A stretch of DNA of 64,000 bases from Bacteroidales bacterium (GCA_004557565.1 SFGS01000020.1:1-64000); one strand, 5' to 3'. Counted from the stretch's first letter, positions 1 to 9,548 are shown. Numbers and translations are program-made. Notes: a model not told the origin generated them from the letters alone.

Positions 1-156
1 AAGATAAGTGAAAATTCTGACATGGCAAAATCCTGGGCAACTTTTTGTTGCTCAGGAACTTAAAAAGTTATATTTGTAATAGTGTTGCGGAATTAAGGTC
101 CATCAATTATTTCTGAGAAAAATTCGCCAATAATTAACGCTTAATGGTCAAAAAAC

Positions 157-197
157 AAATTCCCCAAATCAGCCATTTAGACAGATTTGGGGAATTT
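157..197 (-). terminator. Intrinsic terminator after the amidase/golvesin gene
   Basis: A perfect 14-bp stem (157-170 pairs with 184-197) with a 13-nt loop lies 17 bp beyond the stop of the gene ending at 215. Read on the minus strand it is followed by a T-rich run (TTGTTTTTTG). Position and shape fit a Rho-independent terminator. The rest of 1-214 holds no gene I can support. Confidence 0.75.
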
Positions 198-214
198 AAT
201 GTATTGTTAGGATT

Positions 215-3211
215 TTAGTTTTCGCTTGCGAAGAAGTCGAGAATCTGCTTCATCAGCAAATCGCGCACTTCACGGCTAATGATGGTTTCGAATGGGAAAC
301 CGAGCACTGCGGTGCGATAGCCTTCGCGGCGGCTGACGATGCCGGCATTTCGGTTGTTTTCGGTGTAGCGCATGAATGGCATACTAAGTTTGTCGGAAGC
401 GAAAATGGAGTTGGGCGATTCCACGCAATACATCTTGTTGCTCAACTCGTTATTATACTTAATGTCGGTATAACCAGGTATTTGCTTCACGGCTGTGGGA
501 ATGGTGTAAACCTCGCCTGTGCACGAGGCTTGATTGCCACCCCAAGCGTAGCCCATCACATTTTTTGCGAACGCCACTTCCTCAGCATTTGGCGACTGAT
601 GATCAAAGACATCGCTTGCCACATACGCGCCCGTGAGCAGCACATTTGCCCCGGTTTTTGTGGCATTTTCCACAGCCTGCATCAATGCCGGTGAGAGCAA
701 TTTGTATTTGCTCGGATAAGCACCGTAGCCCACTTTGGTTTCTTTTTGCTTACCGGCAATAATGTCGAGCACCTTGTAACCATCCAATTTTGCCACGCCT
801 TGTTCCACAGCTTTCACGCTGGTGGAAACGAACGAGTAGCCAGCCGCCATGAGCGATTCGCCATGCACGGCAGGGAAATCGAATGTGTTGCCGGCTATCA
901 CTGCGCCCTCATAGTCGCTGTGCGAACTTCCAAAGCCACCACGAGCATCGCTCCAACCTGCGCTACGGCGTTTCTCATACTGGCTGCCGATATAGTTGAT
1001 GCCTTGAATGTATGGCACACCGTGGTCGGTTTCGTCGGTGAAGGTTGCAAAATCGCCTTCATCAACCCAGTCGGGTGCGCTCACACGAGTGAAGGCATTC
1101 ACCACCATGGCTGTGCCTTTTGAAGCAGGGGCCACACCGAGCGAAAGCACTTCGCTTGGGAAACTGCGGCCGCCATCGTTCATCGCCTGAATGCGATAAG
1201 AGTGAATTTCGTTATCGGTCACTTTTGCCATATACTCTGCACGCTCCACCACGGCAATTTCCTTAAATGCGCCACCGTGTGCACCCACACGCTCACTCAC
1301 CACATATTTGGTTGGCATGGCTGTGGCTTCAAGACTATCAACGGTAGGTGCCCAAGAGAGCAAATATCCACCGTCTTTAGGAGTGATGGCAAACGAATTG
1401 ACAGGCAACGGTTGTACCACCACATCGCGATGGTCGCGCTTGCCGATAAACTTCAAAATACCTTTATATATGGCACGGCTCGACGAGAACAGGAAGTCGG
1501 GGTCAAGACCGAGACGCATATCAGCGAAATTCTGGTGCGACAAGTATTCGAGCAACATACCAGGCACTTGTGGCACACGAGTTTCATACAGGTTTTGTTG
1601 GCTTAGACCACGGTTGGTCCAATGTGGGTCGAACTTTGCGCGCGCATCATCCACCAACTGGCGACCCACCATGTCGGCAAGGTAGCGCGACACGATGCGA
1701 GGCGTGCCGTCGGCATAGTTGCCGAAATTGTTGGCGCGATAGAGGCTGAGTGTGCCGATAGTGACATCATCGGAGGTGACACCAGCATCGGTATGGAAGG
1801 CGAACGACAAATCGAGTGGCACACGCAAACCTTTTTCCTGATTTGGGATCGCTTGCGAACCTCCAGCCAAATAGTTCACCCACTCGCTACGGCTACGAAA
1901 ATCGTCGGCGTAGTCGGTAAGTCCGTGCGACACGGTGTAAACGCTGTCGGGGAAGCCGCACCACTGCAAATATGAGCGTGACCCTTCCACAAAGCGAGGC
2001 GCGCCACTGGTGATGTACTTGTATTCAACACCTTCCTGCTGAAGACCCGAACTCCAGTCGTAGCCACCAGCACGAGCGATATTTTCCTCGGTGGCAGGCA
2101 ATGCGCATCGTGCAATATTGCCCATACCACCACCCACTTTAATGGCATCGGTAGTCACCACTCCATTCTTGCACTTGCTGGCGTTGGTGACGGTGAGCAC
2201 ATCCTTGTTCATGCCCTTCTTGAGAGGGAATGTGCCGAGATACACCCACACACCTCCCGACATGCGCTGATTCACGGTGAAGGTGCGGGTGATGCCGCTG
2301 GCGTTCACAATATATTGGGCATCGTTCACGCTGTTGGGGAGCGTCTTGTAAGAAATATAGAGGGCGAAATCGCCATCTTCAGGCATTTCCACATCGTAGG
2401 TGGCTTTGGAGAGTTCGCCTTTCTTCACCGCTTCCACCATTCGGGCAGTGCCATCGGTGAACGGATTCTCAAAATCCTTGTAGGTGGCTTGCTTGTGGGC
2501 AAAACCCACGCCGGCATCAGTCCATGCCTTCTTGCCGCTCTTTTCAGTGTAGGAGTGTTGGGCGAGGTAGCCATCATTATCCACAATCATTTCCACCGTG
2601 TGCACATCACGCTCACGAGGGTTAAACACGTAGGCACCGGCATTTTCGAGCATCGGCATCACATAGGGAAGCACATAACTCATGGGGTAAAGGTCCTCGA
2701 TGGTTTGGAACAAGCGAGGGCGCTGCCATTCCCAGCAGTTGATTTTTGGCTCGTAGTACAAGCCGTGGCTGTGCCACATGGCTATCAAATTGCCATCAAG
2801 TGCCTTGGAGTAGCGGCGCGACGGACTCACTTCGGTGACAAATGGTTCGTGCTTGCGCACAAACTTCTTCGGGAAGGTGTAAAAATACTTTTCCACATCG
2901 TCGCCATTCACGGTGATATACACCTGCTTCACTTTGGCATTGTCGACAAACTGGGCTTTGATGCCAGCCTTCAGTTTGCCCACAAATTCGGGCGTGAGAT
3001 AAATGCGCGAGAAATTATCGGTGAAGTCAACCTTGAGGCTGTCGCCCGACTGCGTAAGCGAATTCACTTTCACATTGCCGATGCGCATGTTCGGTTCCAT
3101 CATCGGACGCAGCACCGAAAGCACGCGCTCACTCTCGGCCTCGCCCATGGTTTGGGCATAAGCCATGGCGCAGCTTGCTGATAGAGCCAACGCCAGTACC
3201 AACTTTTTCAT
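215..3211 (-). CDS. Secreted amidase-fold protein with golvesin/xanthan-lyase-like insert and FnIII domain
   Basis: 998 residues. A signal peptide (1-20, ending AYAQ) predicts export. Pieces of a zinc-dependent N-acetylmuramoyl-L-alanine amidase are visible but widely spaced: WHSHG at 146-150, FHTDAG around 472-477, and LLEYLSHQN around 553-561, the last resembling the region of the catalytic glutamate. Between the first two lies a beta-rich insert (about 205-365) like the golvesin C-terminal-like module of Bacteroidetes proteins often annotated as xanthan lyase. A fibronectin III-like stretch follows (about 601-695), then an unassigned C-terminal domain. Similar proteins occur widely in Bacteroidales. 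The neighbours are two further amidases and an amino-sugar kinase, so a cell-wall role is likely. Substrate and activity are inferred. Confidence 0.7.
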   Translation of the reverse strand: MKKLVLALALSASCAMAYAQTMGEAESERVLSVLRPMMEPNMRIGNVKVNSLTQSGDSLKVDFTDNFSRIYLTPEFVGKLKAGIKAQFVDNAKVKQVYITVNGDDVEKYFYTFPKKFVRKHEPFVTEVSPSRRYSKALDGNLIAMWHSHGLYYEPKINCWEWQRPRLFQTIEDLYPMSYVLPYVMPMLENAGAYVFNPRERDVHTVEMIVDNDGYLAQHSYTEKSGKKAWTDAGVGFAHKQATYKDFENPFTDGTARMVEAVKKGELSKATYDVEMPEDGDFALYISYKTLPNSVNDAQYIVNASGITRTFTVNQRMSGGVWVYLGTFPLKKGMNKDVLTVTNASKCKNGVVTTDAIKVGGGMGNIARCALPATEENIARAGGYDWSSGLQQEGVEYKYITSGAPRFVEGSRSYLQWCGFPDSVYTVSHGLTDYADDFRSRSEWVNYLAGGSQAIPNQEKGLRVPLDLSFAFHTDAGVTSDDVTIGTLSLYRANNFGNYADGTPRIVSRYLADMVGRQLVDDARAKFDPHWTNRGLSQQNLYETRVPQVPGMLLEYLSHQNFADMRLGLDPDFLFSSSRAIYKGILKFIGKRDHRDVVVQPLPVNSFAITPKDGGYLLSWAPTVDSLEATAMPTKYVVSERVGAHGGAFKEIAVVERAEYMAKVTDNEIHSYRIQAMNDGGRSFPSEVLSLGVAPASKGTAMVVNAFTRVSAPDWVDEGDFATFTDETDHGVPYIQGINYIGSQYEKRRSAGWSDARGGFGSSHSDYEGAVIAGNTFDFPAVHGESLMAAGYSFVSTSVKAVEQGVAKLDGYKVLDIIAGKQKETKVGYGAYPSKYKLLSPALMQAVENATKTGANVLLTGAYVASDVFDHQSPNAEEVAFAKNVMGYAWGGNQASCTGEVYTIPTAVKQIPGYTDIKYNNELSNKMYCVESPNSIFASDKLSMPFMRYTENNRNAGIVSRREGYRTAVLGFPFETIISREVRDLLMKQILDFFASEN

Positions 3212-3242
3212 ATTCTTAGTTTGATGTATGATATAAAATTTG

Positions 3243-3279
3243 AGAAGCTGTTTTTATCTCGGAAATAAAAACAGCTTCT
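3243..3279 (-). terminator. 15-bp hairpin between the kinase and amidase/golvesin genes
   Basis: A perfect 15-bp stem (3243-3257 with 3265-3279) and 7-nt loop sit 8 bp after the kinase stop and 32 bp before the next start. The minus-strand sequence after the stem is only moderately T-rich (CAAATTTTATATC), so it could terminate fully, terminate partly, or shape the 5' end of the downstream transcript. Confidence 0.55.
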
Positions 3280-3286
3280 GAGCTTA

Positions 3287-4138
3287 TTAATCGTTGGCGT
3301 GGAATGCCACCAGACCTGGCATTGAGGCACGCACTATTTTCTTGATGTTTGCACCATAGCGACCTGCCACCGAAAGCAGCACCTCGCTATACTTACATGC
3401 CACCGAACCCACAAAGCACAATGGATAGTTCTTATAGTCGTACTGTAAGATGGTGCGCTCGAAGAATCGAACAAACTCGTTATACACTAAATTGTAAACG
3501 TATTCATCATCCAAATGGTCAGCTAAGAAGAAACTGTAGTTGCGCAAATTTCGGTTGGCGTGAGGGTTGTTATACACCTCGTCCATCACCATGTCGGCAG
3601 TCACGCCAAACTCTTCCACAAATTTGTCTCTCAAATCCACCGGAACAAGACCTTTCAGAATGTCGCCCACAAATAGGCGACCCATGGCTGCACCACTGCC
3701 CTCATCGCCGAGGATATAGCCACCAGAACGCACACGCTGCACAATTTCCTTACCATCGTAGAGGCAGGAGTTGGAACCGGTGCCGAGAATGCACGCAAGT
3801 CCTGGCCCATGTACCAGCAAACCGCGAGTGGCACCCACCAAGTCGGAGTCGACACTGACCGGCGTCTTGAACTGGGCAACAAGTGAAGATTCAACAATTT
3901 TGTTTTTTTCGGGGCTGGAGCAACCTGCACCATAATAGTAAACATGGCTCCAGCGGCGCTTGAAAAATTCAGCAGGGAGACCGAGGCGAATGATGTGGCT
4001 GATTTCCCTTCGGGTTTGGAAGAAGGGGTTCAAGCCTTCGGTATAGGCATGACCTATGATGGTGTCGCCTTGCACCAGTGCCCACTCTGTGCGGGTGGAG
4101 CTGCTCTCTGCAATCACTTTGATATTTTCGCTTGCCAT
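3287..4138 (-). CDS. N-acetylglucosamine kinase-like BadF/BadG-family ATPase
   Basis: 283 residues, cytoplasmic, of the ASKHA (actin/hexokinase/Hsp70) fold. Recognisable elements are an N-terminal phosphate loop region (SSSTRTEWALV, about 12-22), the second phosphate segment ILGTGSNSCLYDG in the middle and LGDEGSGAAMGRLFVGD after it, typical of BadF/BadG/BcrA/BcrD ATPases that phosphorylate N-acetylglucosamine or related amino sugars. The length matches the family. It lies among secreted peptidoglycan amidases and has its own promoter (4229-4260), so salvage of cell-wall amino sugars is a sensible inference. Substrate specificity cannot be read from sequence. Confidence 0.75.
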   Translation of the reverse strand: MASENIKVIAESSSTRTEWALVQGDTIIGHAYTEGLNPFFQTRREISHIIRLGLPAEFFKRRWSHVYYYGAGCSSPEKNKIVESSLVAQFKTPVSVDSDLVGATRGLLVHGPGLACILGTGSNSCLYDGKEIVQRVRSGGYILGDEGSGAAMGRLFVGDILKGLVPVDLRDKFVEEFGVTADMVMDEVYNNPHANRNLRNYSFFLADHLDDEYVYNLVYNEFVRFFERTILQYDYKNYPLCFVGSVACKYSEVLLSVAGRYGANIKKIVRASMPGLVAFHAND

Positions 4139-4228
4139 AAGATAATTTAGACTTCAATAACTGAAGACAGATTTTTCAAAATTGATTTCCTATATCAATT
4201 TTTTTAGAAGAATTTTAGTTTTATAGCG

Positions 4229-4260
4229 CAAAATTAGTCCTATTATAATAGCTATACAAA
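4229..4260 (-). promoter_or_regulatory. Bacteroidetes-type promoter of the kinase gene
   Basis: On the minus strand, TTTG (4257-4260) is followed by a 20-bp spacer and TAATTTTG (4229-4236), a full match to the Bacteroidetes sigma-ABfr consensus. It gives a leader of about 85 nt before the start at 4138. It lies just after the terminator of the upstream amidase gene, so the kinase is a separate transcription unit. Confidence 0.7.
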
Positions 4261-4326
4261 GAAGCACAAGATTTTCACACGAATTTAACACCCGAAAACA
4301 TCTATTAACTCAAAAACAAAAACGAG

Positions 4327-4368
4327 ACGGGTGTGTAAAGAATGATTTTAACATCTTTACACACCCGT
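4327..4368 (-). terminator. Intrinsic terminator of the propeller-amidase operon
   Basis: A perfect 15-bp stem (4327-4341 with 4354-4368) with a 12-nt loop begins 25 bp after the stop at 4394. On the minus strand the stem runs into a T-rich stretch (CTCGTTTTTGTTTTTG). This is a strong Rho-independent terminator. Confidence 0.85.
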
Positions 4369-4393
4369 TAGGTTTTGTTGGGTAGTTTCTGAA

Positions 4394-6829
4394 TTAGTGC
4401 ATCACCATCACTTTATGAGTTGACACTTGACCAGAAACATATACTTTGAGCACATACATGCCTGAAGCCATATCAGCCACATTCACGAAGTTGGCACCAT
4501 TTGCAGCCACGAGCTGGCCCTTGGTGTTGAAGAGTTCCACCTTCTCGATGAGGGCATCGGCAGCAGCCACGATGTAGTCGGATGCTGGATTTGGACCAAC
4601 AGTCACATGACTCACTTGGTTCATATCGTTGATACCGCTTGTTGAAGCCTTGAGCACATTGTCGAACTTCATGGTTCCACTCAAACCGAATGGAGCTTCG
4701 GTATCAGAACCCTTGCGCAATCTGTAGCCCACAAACTGGTAAGCCTTGCCTGCCTCAAGAGCAGAAAGCTTCTTGGTGATGTATTTCCAACCGTGGAAGT
4801 TGACTGCGCCAAGAGGTTCAAGCACTTCTGCTCCATTTTCATCACTGAAAACGGCACAGAGTGTGTTGTAACCCATATCACCCCAAACGTGCGCACCGAG
4901 TTGGTCGCCTACGTTGAATTTCTCTGCGCTTGGCTTAGTCATGCGGAATTCAACCACACCACTTGGATCGTAGTTGGCGAATGTGTATGCCACCTGAATA
5001 GCCTTGCTGCCAAACAACTTATCAGTTACGGCTGTCAGCTTAGCAGTAGAAGGATTCGCACAATCTCTTTCAATTAATTGATAGTCAGCCACAGCCTCGA
5101 AATCAGCCACCACTGTGCCGTCTTTAGCCTCGCCGGCATCAACAGCGGTAAACTTATATTCCTTGCCTGCCTCCAGTTGCAAACCGATAGTGTCGCAAAG
5201 GGTCTTATCTACCACAAAGCGGTATTCTTCGCCAGGAACGAGGGCTTTCAGCAATGGGAGTTTGCAATAGCCGTAAGCATCGCCTGCCTTGTTGTTCTTG
5301 ATGGCGCGCTTGCTGAAATCGAGTTGATTGCCCGCTTTGTCATAAACATGGAAATAACTCGACAAGTTGTAGGCGTTGAGCAAGTGAGCGGTTCTAAATT
5401 CCATGAAGGCACCAGCCTTGAAGTGAACTTGGTCGCCATCGGCAGGGAACACAGCCAATGGATAGATGTGGTTGCGGTCGGCAGTCTTGAACTTGAAAGT
5501 GAAATCTTCGGGCATTTCCACGCCACCACCGTGCTTAGCGCTCTTCTTGAGCGTTACGGTGTATTCAGTATTCACGTCATAAGCATCGGTAGGAGTGAAA
5601 ATCATGCGATAGTTGGTGTCTTCCCACTTCACTGTGCCATCCACCTTAGGAGTGATGGTGAGAGCTGCCTCGGTGGCATCAACGTCCATATCCCAGTTGA
5701 ATTGGAACACGAGAGGTTCGTTACACTTCACAGGAGCGTCGCCCTCTTTCCATACTGGAGAGTAAGAAACCACAGCAGGAGGAGTGTTGCGCACACGCTT
5801 CATATCCACATTCATGTAAGTGGCATCGTCGGCTTTCACCTCAATTTGCACTGTCTTGGTCTCATATTCTGGGTTGGAGATTTCCACATTGTAAGTGCCT
5901 GGATTCACATATTTGAACACGAAGATTCCATTGAAGTTGTTGTCGGTGGTGTAGGTTTGCACCACGGTGCCTTCGCCATCAATCAGTTTCACGAGAGCAC
6001 CGTTCACTGGCTGACGCTTGTCGGCACCATACATCACGAGGATGCCCTCGCGTGGACGGCGGTCGTCGCGCACGTTACCCATCACCACACCAGTGGTCAA
6101 TTTACCGCTAATGCCGAAGAAACTGTCGGCACCACGAGAGAAGTTGAAACCTTCTACCCAGCAATAATCCTTGTTGATAAGGCGGTAAGTTTCGGGATAA
6201 TAGTCGTGGAACGAACCTTCATCGAGCATGGCGTTGGTCTTGTTGCCACGAAGCACGCCGTAGCCTTGAGTGCCCCATGATGGCTGGAAGTTCCAGTCGC
6301 CCCACACTTGGTAATTAGGGCTGCTCCACACTGTACATTCGTTGCCGATGATGAATGGAGCCAATTTTTCGGTGAGCACTTTGCACTGTGGATTCTCTGG
6401 TTGGTCGGTGTAGCCACGGAAGAAGCCCATAGGGAAATTCACGCGTGCTCCCTCGCCCTGACCAGTAGCGTTGCTGTGGATTGAGTAGAACACATCAGCA
6501 CCGCTGTTGTTACACAGGCGAACGATGGTTGAGAGCGCCAAGTCGTCGTCCTCGGTGTTGGTTTCGCGCGAAACGGTCACCTTATAGCCCTTTTTCCACA
6601 AAATTTCACGAAGTGCAAAGCACTTATACATATTGGAGTTTGATTCCCAAAAGCCCATAGTGTCGCCTTGCGCGTAGGGATAGATGGGCACGTTACGGTC
6701 GTCGCTGGAGTGGCCACCGTGGCCGGGGTTGATATACACATGAGGTTGGTCGGTACTTGCATTGGCAAGATTAAAACCTAACGCTGCGACAAACAGCAGC
6801 ATTACTGAAATTAAAATCGTTTTTTTCAT
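4394..6829 (-). CDS. Secreted N-acetylmuramoyl-L-alanine amidase with C-terminal T9SS-like sorting domain
   Basis: 811 residues. The signal peptide ends near 24 (NANAS). An Amidase_3 catalytic domain covers about 29-235 with the expected zinc and catalytic residues: H37 in NPGHGGH, E62 in FWESNSN, H118 in YSIHSNA and E204 in LDEGSFHDY. A carboxypeptidase-regulatory-like beta-sandwich follows (about 245-345), then an Ig-like domain (about 350-450) and further beta-rich sequence. The last 80 residues (VGPNPASDYI, then GMYVLKVYV) look like a type IX secretion type A sorting domain, so the product is probably surface-exposed or released. It starts 17 bp after the propeller gene stop, so the two are co-transcribed. 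A second, shorter amidase in the same arrangement is at 9685-10908. Confidence 0.85.
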   Translation of the reverse strand: MKKTILISVMLLFVAALGFNLANASTDQPHVYINPGHGGHSSDDRNVPIYPYAQGDTMGFWESNSNMYKCFALREILWKKGYKVTVSRETNTEDDDLALSTIVRLCNNSGADVFYSIHSNATGQGEGARVNFPMGFFRGYTDQPENPQCKVLTEKLAPFIIGNECTVWSSPNYQVWGDWNFQPSWGTQGYGVLRGNKTNAMLDEGSFHDYYPETYRLINKDYCWVEGFNFSRGADSFFGISGKLTTGVVMGNVRDDRRPREGILVMYGADKRQPVNGALVKLIDGEGTVVQTYTTDNNFNGIFVFKYVNPGTYNVEISNPEYETKTVQIEVKADDATYMNVDMKRVRNTPPAVVSYSPVWKEGDAPVKCNEPLVFQFNWDMDVDATEAALTITPKVDGTVKWEDTNYRMIFTPTDAYDVNTEYTVTLKKSAKHGGGVEMPEDFTFKFKTADRNHIYPLAVFPADGDQVHFKAGAFMEFRTAHLLNAYNLSSYFHVYDKAGNQLDFSKRAIKNNKAGDAYGYCKLPLLKALVPGEEYRFVVDKTLCDTIGLQLEAGKEYKFTAVDAGEAKDGTVVADFEAVADYQLIERDCANPSTAKLTAVTDKLFGSKAIQVAYTFANYDPSGVVEFRMTKPSAEKFNVGDQLGAHVWGDMGYNTLCAVFSDENGAEVLEPLGAVNFHGWKYITKKLSALEAGKAYQFVGYRLRKGSDTEAPFGLSGTMKFDNVLKASTSGINDMNQVSHVTVGPNPASDYIVAAADALIEKVELFNTKGQLVAANGANFVNVADMASGMYVLKVYVSGQVSTHKVMVMH

Positions 6830-6846
6830 CGTTGCTCGCTGTTTAA

Positions 6847-7737
6847 TTATTCGTTGATATTAATTGTCATTTGATAAAGCAGACCATCGATTGTGGTGTA
6901 AACAATCTTGCCGGCAGCGGCAGTTGGCTGCATCGACATTGATGTTTCTGAGGTCAAGTTGGTCTTGAAAGTGCCATCAGCCTTAATCAGCATGATTTGT
7001 GAAGAAGTGAACTGGTGACCGTCGTCCTTGGCATTTTGAGCCACGATATAGTCGTTGTTGTACCAGCATGGCATTTCATATTTACCGAGCATAGAAAGCA
7101 CCTTGCCGTTGAGGTCGGTGACCACGATGCCCTTGCCTGCAGCGAAGAATGCCACCTTCTTGCCATCGGGAGAGAGTGATGCCCACAGATAGCCAGCGTA
7201 AGAAGGCACTGGGGTGTATTCCTTGGTCACGCCATTTTTGGTGATGTAAAGCACTGAACCTTGCACACACACAGCGGTGCCCAAACCCTTTGCTGGGGCA
7301 AACGATTTCTTTGCGCCCTTGAAGCCATTGGCACGAGTGCCCAATTCAGGGCGAACATAGCCGTGCTGAGCCTCAAGCACCACTTCGCTCTTGGCAGTGG
7401 CGTTGTCGTAACGCATACCTGTGCGGTAAATCAAGCGATTGTCGCCCATCTTTTGAGTCACATAGTAAACATCGCCATTCGCGCTGAACGAAGCGTCGAT
7501 ACCTGCACCCATTTCGTCGCTGATGCGGCTCACCACATTGTCGGCGAAATCATACATCTTCAAACCATACGATTCACCGCTCGCAAAAAGCAGTTGAGAG
7601 CCAGTGCTGTTGAGCACTGGATAGTAGGCAGGTCCTTCCACGCCCTTGAGCAACCGTGTGTTAGAAGTCACAGTCACCTGCTGTGCGCTTGCCACCAGAG
7701 CAAGACCACCTACCAAAGTAAGTAGAGTTTTTTTCAT
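6847..7737 (-). CDS. Exported TolB/WD40-like beta-propeller protein
   Basis: 296 residues with a signal peptide (1-18, ending ASAQ). The body is repeated four-stranded blades of TolB/PD40 type, with phrases such as YPVLNSTGSQLLFAS, ASLSPDGKKVAFFAAG and DDYIVAQN-like strands. Such propellers act as periplasmic binding scaffolds; no catalytic motif is seen. It is first in a two-gene operon with the large amidase (17-bp gap). The unlinked gene at 10950-11936 has the same blade phrases (YLWxxxSPDGxKVxF, WYNNDLIVAQ) and the same order relative to an amidase, so the two are paralogues. The partnership with the amidase is inferred from that repeated pairing. Confidence 0.75.
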   Translation of the reverse strand: MKKTLLTLVGGLALVASAQQVTVTSNTRLLKGVEGPAYYPVLNSTGSQLLFASGESYGLKMYDFADNVVSRISDEMGAGIDASFSANGDVYYVTQKMGDNRLIYRTGMRYDNATAKSEVVLEAQHGYVRPELGTRANGFKGAKKSFAPAKGLGTAVCVQGSVLYITKNGVTKEYTPVPSYAGYLWASLSPDGKKVAFFAAGKGIVVTDLNGKVLSMLGKYEMPCWYNNDYIVAQNAKDDGHQFTSSQIMLIKADGTFKTNLTSETSMSMQPTAAAGKIVYTTIDGLLYQMTININE

Positions 7738-7778
7738 CTTGTATAAAAGTTAATTAGTAATGTCGTTAGCACAATATG

Positions 7779-7812
7779 CAAAGTTAATGATAATTTTCCT
7801 AATATCCCCAAA
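7779..7812 (-). promoter_or_regulatory. Promoter of the propeller-amidase operon (copy 2)
   Basis: On the minus strand TTTG (7809-7812), a 22-bp spacer and TAACTTTG (7779-7786) resemble a Bacteroidetes promoter, about 42 bp before the start at 7737. The spacer is one or two bases longer than the usual 19-21. Confidence 0.55.
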
Positions 7813-7923
7813 AACCAAAAGTTAAAACACACCCACCCCACCCAAAATCACCACCCAATATCACCACCCAGCGGTTAGCGATAAGCGAGTTTAAGTTTGA
7901 GCACTCAGAGTGCTCCGAGTGAT

Positions 7924-9354
7924 TTACAGTTCGTACAAATCATCTAATTGAACTTCTGCTTGAATGTCCCCCCAGTATTCATTCCGAGTTAAGCCATCGG
8001 TAGTAACCATAATGGAATGAATTGCTTTTTTCGTGCCGGTTACAGCCTGGAACACATTACGTTTACGGGCAAGTTCATCTGAATAATCCGAAGTGATGGT
8101 GTATGAATTCTTCGAGTATTTCATTTCGCATACATCAATTATCCCATCGCTACGGTCTATAAGCAAGTCTATCTGAACTCCAGGTCTGCTGATGCTCTCA
8201 TCCGGCAAGCAGCGCCATGCATATTCATTGGTCAGGATTCCACTAATACCAAGTTTCTTCTTAATTTGGTCAACATGCCACAGGCAAGTGCGTTCAAATG
8301 CCAAGCCGCACCATGTATTATACTTTGGAGTTCCCAACATTGATCTCCAATAATTTGATCCTTGACGCGTTCCATCTATGAATTCGTAGTAGAATAATGT
8401 ATAGTGGTCTATCAACTGGAAAATATCAGATTTTGTCCGATACCCCATCATGGTGTAACTACGAATAAAACCACACCACTCCAAATCTTTCAGAATGTCA
8501 GAGAATGCCCCGTTGTCTTCGAATCTGCCTGCCGTCAACAAGTCTTTTCGAGTCATGCCCATCTTTTTCTTGGCCAATAACTCAATTACACGAACGTATG
8601 GTTCTGGTTTTTTGAATAAAGAAGCATATAGCATCTCAAATTCGTCATGTAACTCTCCGTTAGGCGAAAAAATCAATCTATCAATCTCGGCTGTTATGCT
8701 TGTTCCTTTTTGCAACAAACTCCAATAATATGGCACACCACCAAATATCATATAGGCTTCCAGAATCTGCTTGCGATTCAACACAATGCCTCTTGACCGA
8801 GCCAACTTCTCGCATAATCCCAAAGGGAAAGGATTGAGGGAAATACGATGGTTCAATCGATTATGAAGCCCGCCTTTATTCTTTATTATTTTTTTTACCA
8901 TCCATGAGGTACTACTTCCGCACACCACAAAAACGATATCCTTTCTTGCAGATGCCCATCCATTCCAAAAAAATTCCAGTTCGGAAAGAAACCCGGAGCG
9001 TGGAGCATCCATCCATGGCAATTCATCAAGGAATACGACTTTCTTTCCTTCTGATAGATTAGCGATGAATCGTTTGAGTTCACTAAAGGCATCGCCCCAG
9101 TTAGTCAGTTCTGGAGTGTCTTTTTGTCCGTGCTCCTTAAGTGCACGACGAAAACGCACCAACTGCTTTCTTGCTGTTAAATTCGCTGCACCAGTAAATT
9201 GAAAGTCGAATCGGTTTTCGAAGGTTTCTCTGATTAGGAAAGTCTTACCAACACGACGTCTTCCATACACTGCAATAAACTGAGAATACTCTTCATTTAG
9301 AGCATTCAGTAATACTTCTTTTTCTTTTTCTCGACCAATTAGCATGGCACCCAT
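7924..9354 (-). CDS. Stand-alone ATPase_2-family ATP-binding protein with nuclease-like C-terminus
   Basis: About 476 residues. The N-terminal ATPase domain has Walker A (GRRRVGKT) and Walker B (KVVFLDELPW), followed by a winged-helix region and a C-terminal restriction-endonuclease-like segment (DLLIDRSDGIIDVCEMKYSK), the usual arrangement of the ATPase_2 family widespread in Bacteroidales. The cellular role of this family is unclear. The open frame extends to 9402, but a promoter at 9373-9402 would place transcription start near 9367, so I use the ATG at 9354; ATG at 9345 (MLIGREKE) is equally possible. It sits alone between two propeller-amidase modules and is more AT-rich than them, suggesting insertion. 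Confidence 0.75.
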   Translation of the reverse strand: MGAMLIGREKEKEVLLNALNEEYSQFIAVYGRRRVGKTFLIRETFENRFDFQFTGAANLTARKQLVRFRRALKEHGQKDTPELTNWGDAFSELKRFIANLSEGKKVVFLDELPWMDAPRSGFLSELEFFWNGWASARKDIVFVVCGSSTSWMVKKIIKNKGGLHNRLNHRISLNPFPLGLCEKLARSRGIVLNRKQILEAYMIFGGVPYYWSLLQKGTSITAEIDRLIFSPNGELHDEFEMLYASLFKKPEPYVRVIELLAKKKMGMTRKDLLTAGRFEDNGAFSDILKDLEWCGFIRSYTMMGYRTKSDIFQLIDHYTLFYYEFIDGTRQGSNYWRSMLGTPKYNTWCGLAFERTCLWHVDQIKKKLGISGILTNEYAWRCLPDESISRPGVQIDLLIDRSDGIIDVCEMKYSKNSYTITSDYSDELARKRNVFQAVTGTKKAIHSIMVTTDGLTRNEYWGDIQAEVQLDDLYEL

Positions 9355-9372
9355 TATTTTTAATTCACGCCA

Positions 9373-9402
9373 CAAATATAACACTTTTTCGTGAGTAAGC
9401 AA
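9373..9402 (-). promoter_or_regulatory. Promoter of the ATPase_2 gene
   Basis: Minus strand TTG (9400-9402), a 19-bp spacer and TATATTTG (9373-9380). The predicted start point lies inside the longest open frame, which argues that translation starts at 9354 or 9345 rather than 9402. Confidence 0.55.
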
Positions 9403-9487
9403 GCGGAAAGTTCACAAAATACACACATTCCGCAATTTTACTAACGAAATACAATTTTAGGGTGTCTTTAATGGTCACAAAAAAAAA

Positions 9488-9548
9488 TCGTGTAAAATTT
9501 GTGGTGATTTGTGGCTGAAATTAACCACGAATTTCACAAATTACACGA
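9488..9548. repeat. Imperfect palindromic intergenic repeat
   Basis: The arms TCGTGTAA (9488-9495) and TTACACGA (9541-9548) enclose further complementary segments (AATTTGTG and CACAAATT; GTGGCTG-like and AACCACGA). The whole about 61 bp can fold into one long imperfect hairpin. It has no open frame and sits in the 330-bp gap between the ATPase_2 gene and the amidase gene. Motifs of this type recur between genes in Bacteroidetes; the origin of this copy is unknown. Confidence 0.5.

Noticed and set aside
2315..3181. 288-codon plus-strand frame opposite the first gene
   Set aside because: Same shadow pattern (many His, Gly, Val); no family features.
5078..6280. 400-codon plus-strand frame opposite the amidase gene
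   Set aside because: His/Val-rich composition typical of a reverse-frame shadow; the minus-strand amidase has all catalytic motifs.
9355..9402. Longer start for the ATPase_2 protein at 9402
   Set aside because: A promoter-like pair (9373-9402) overlaps it, so the codon at 9402 would not be transcribed.
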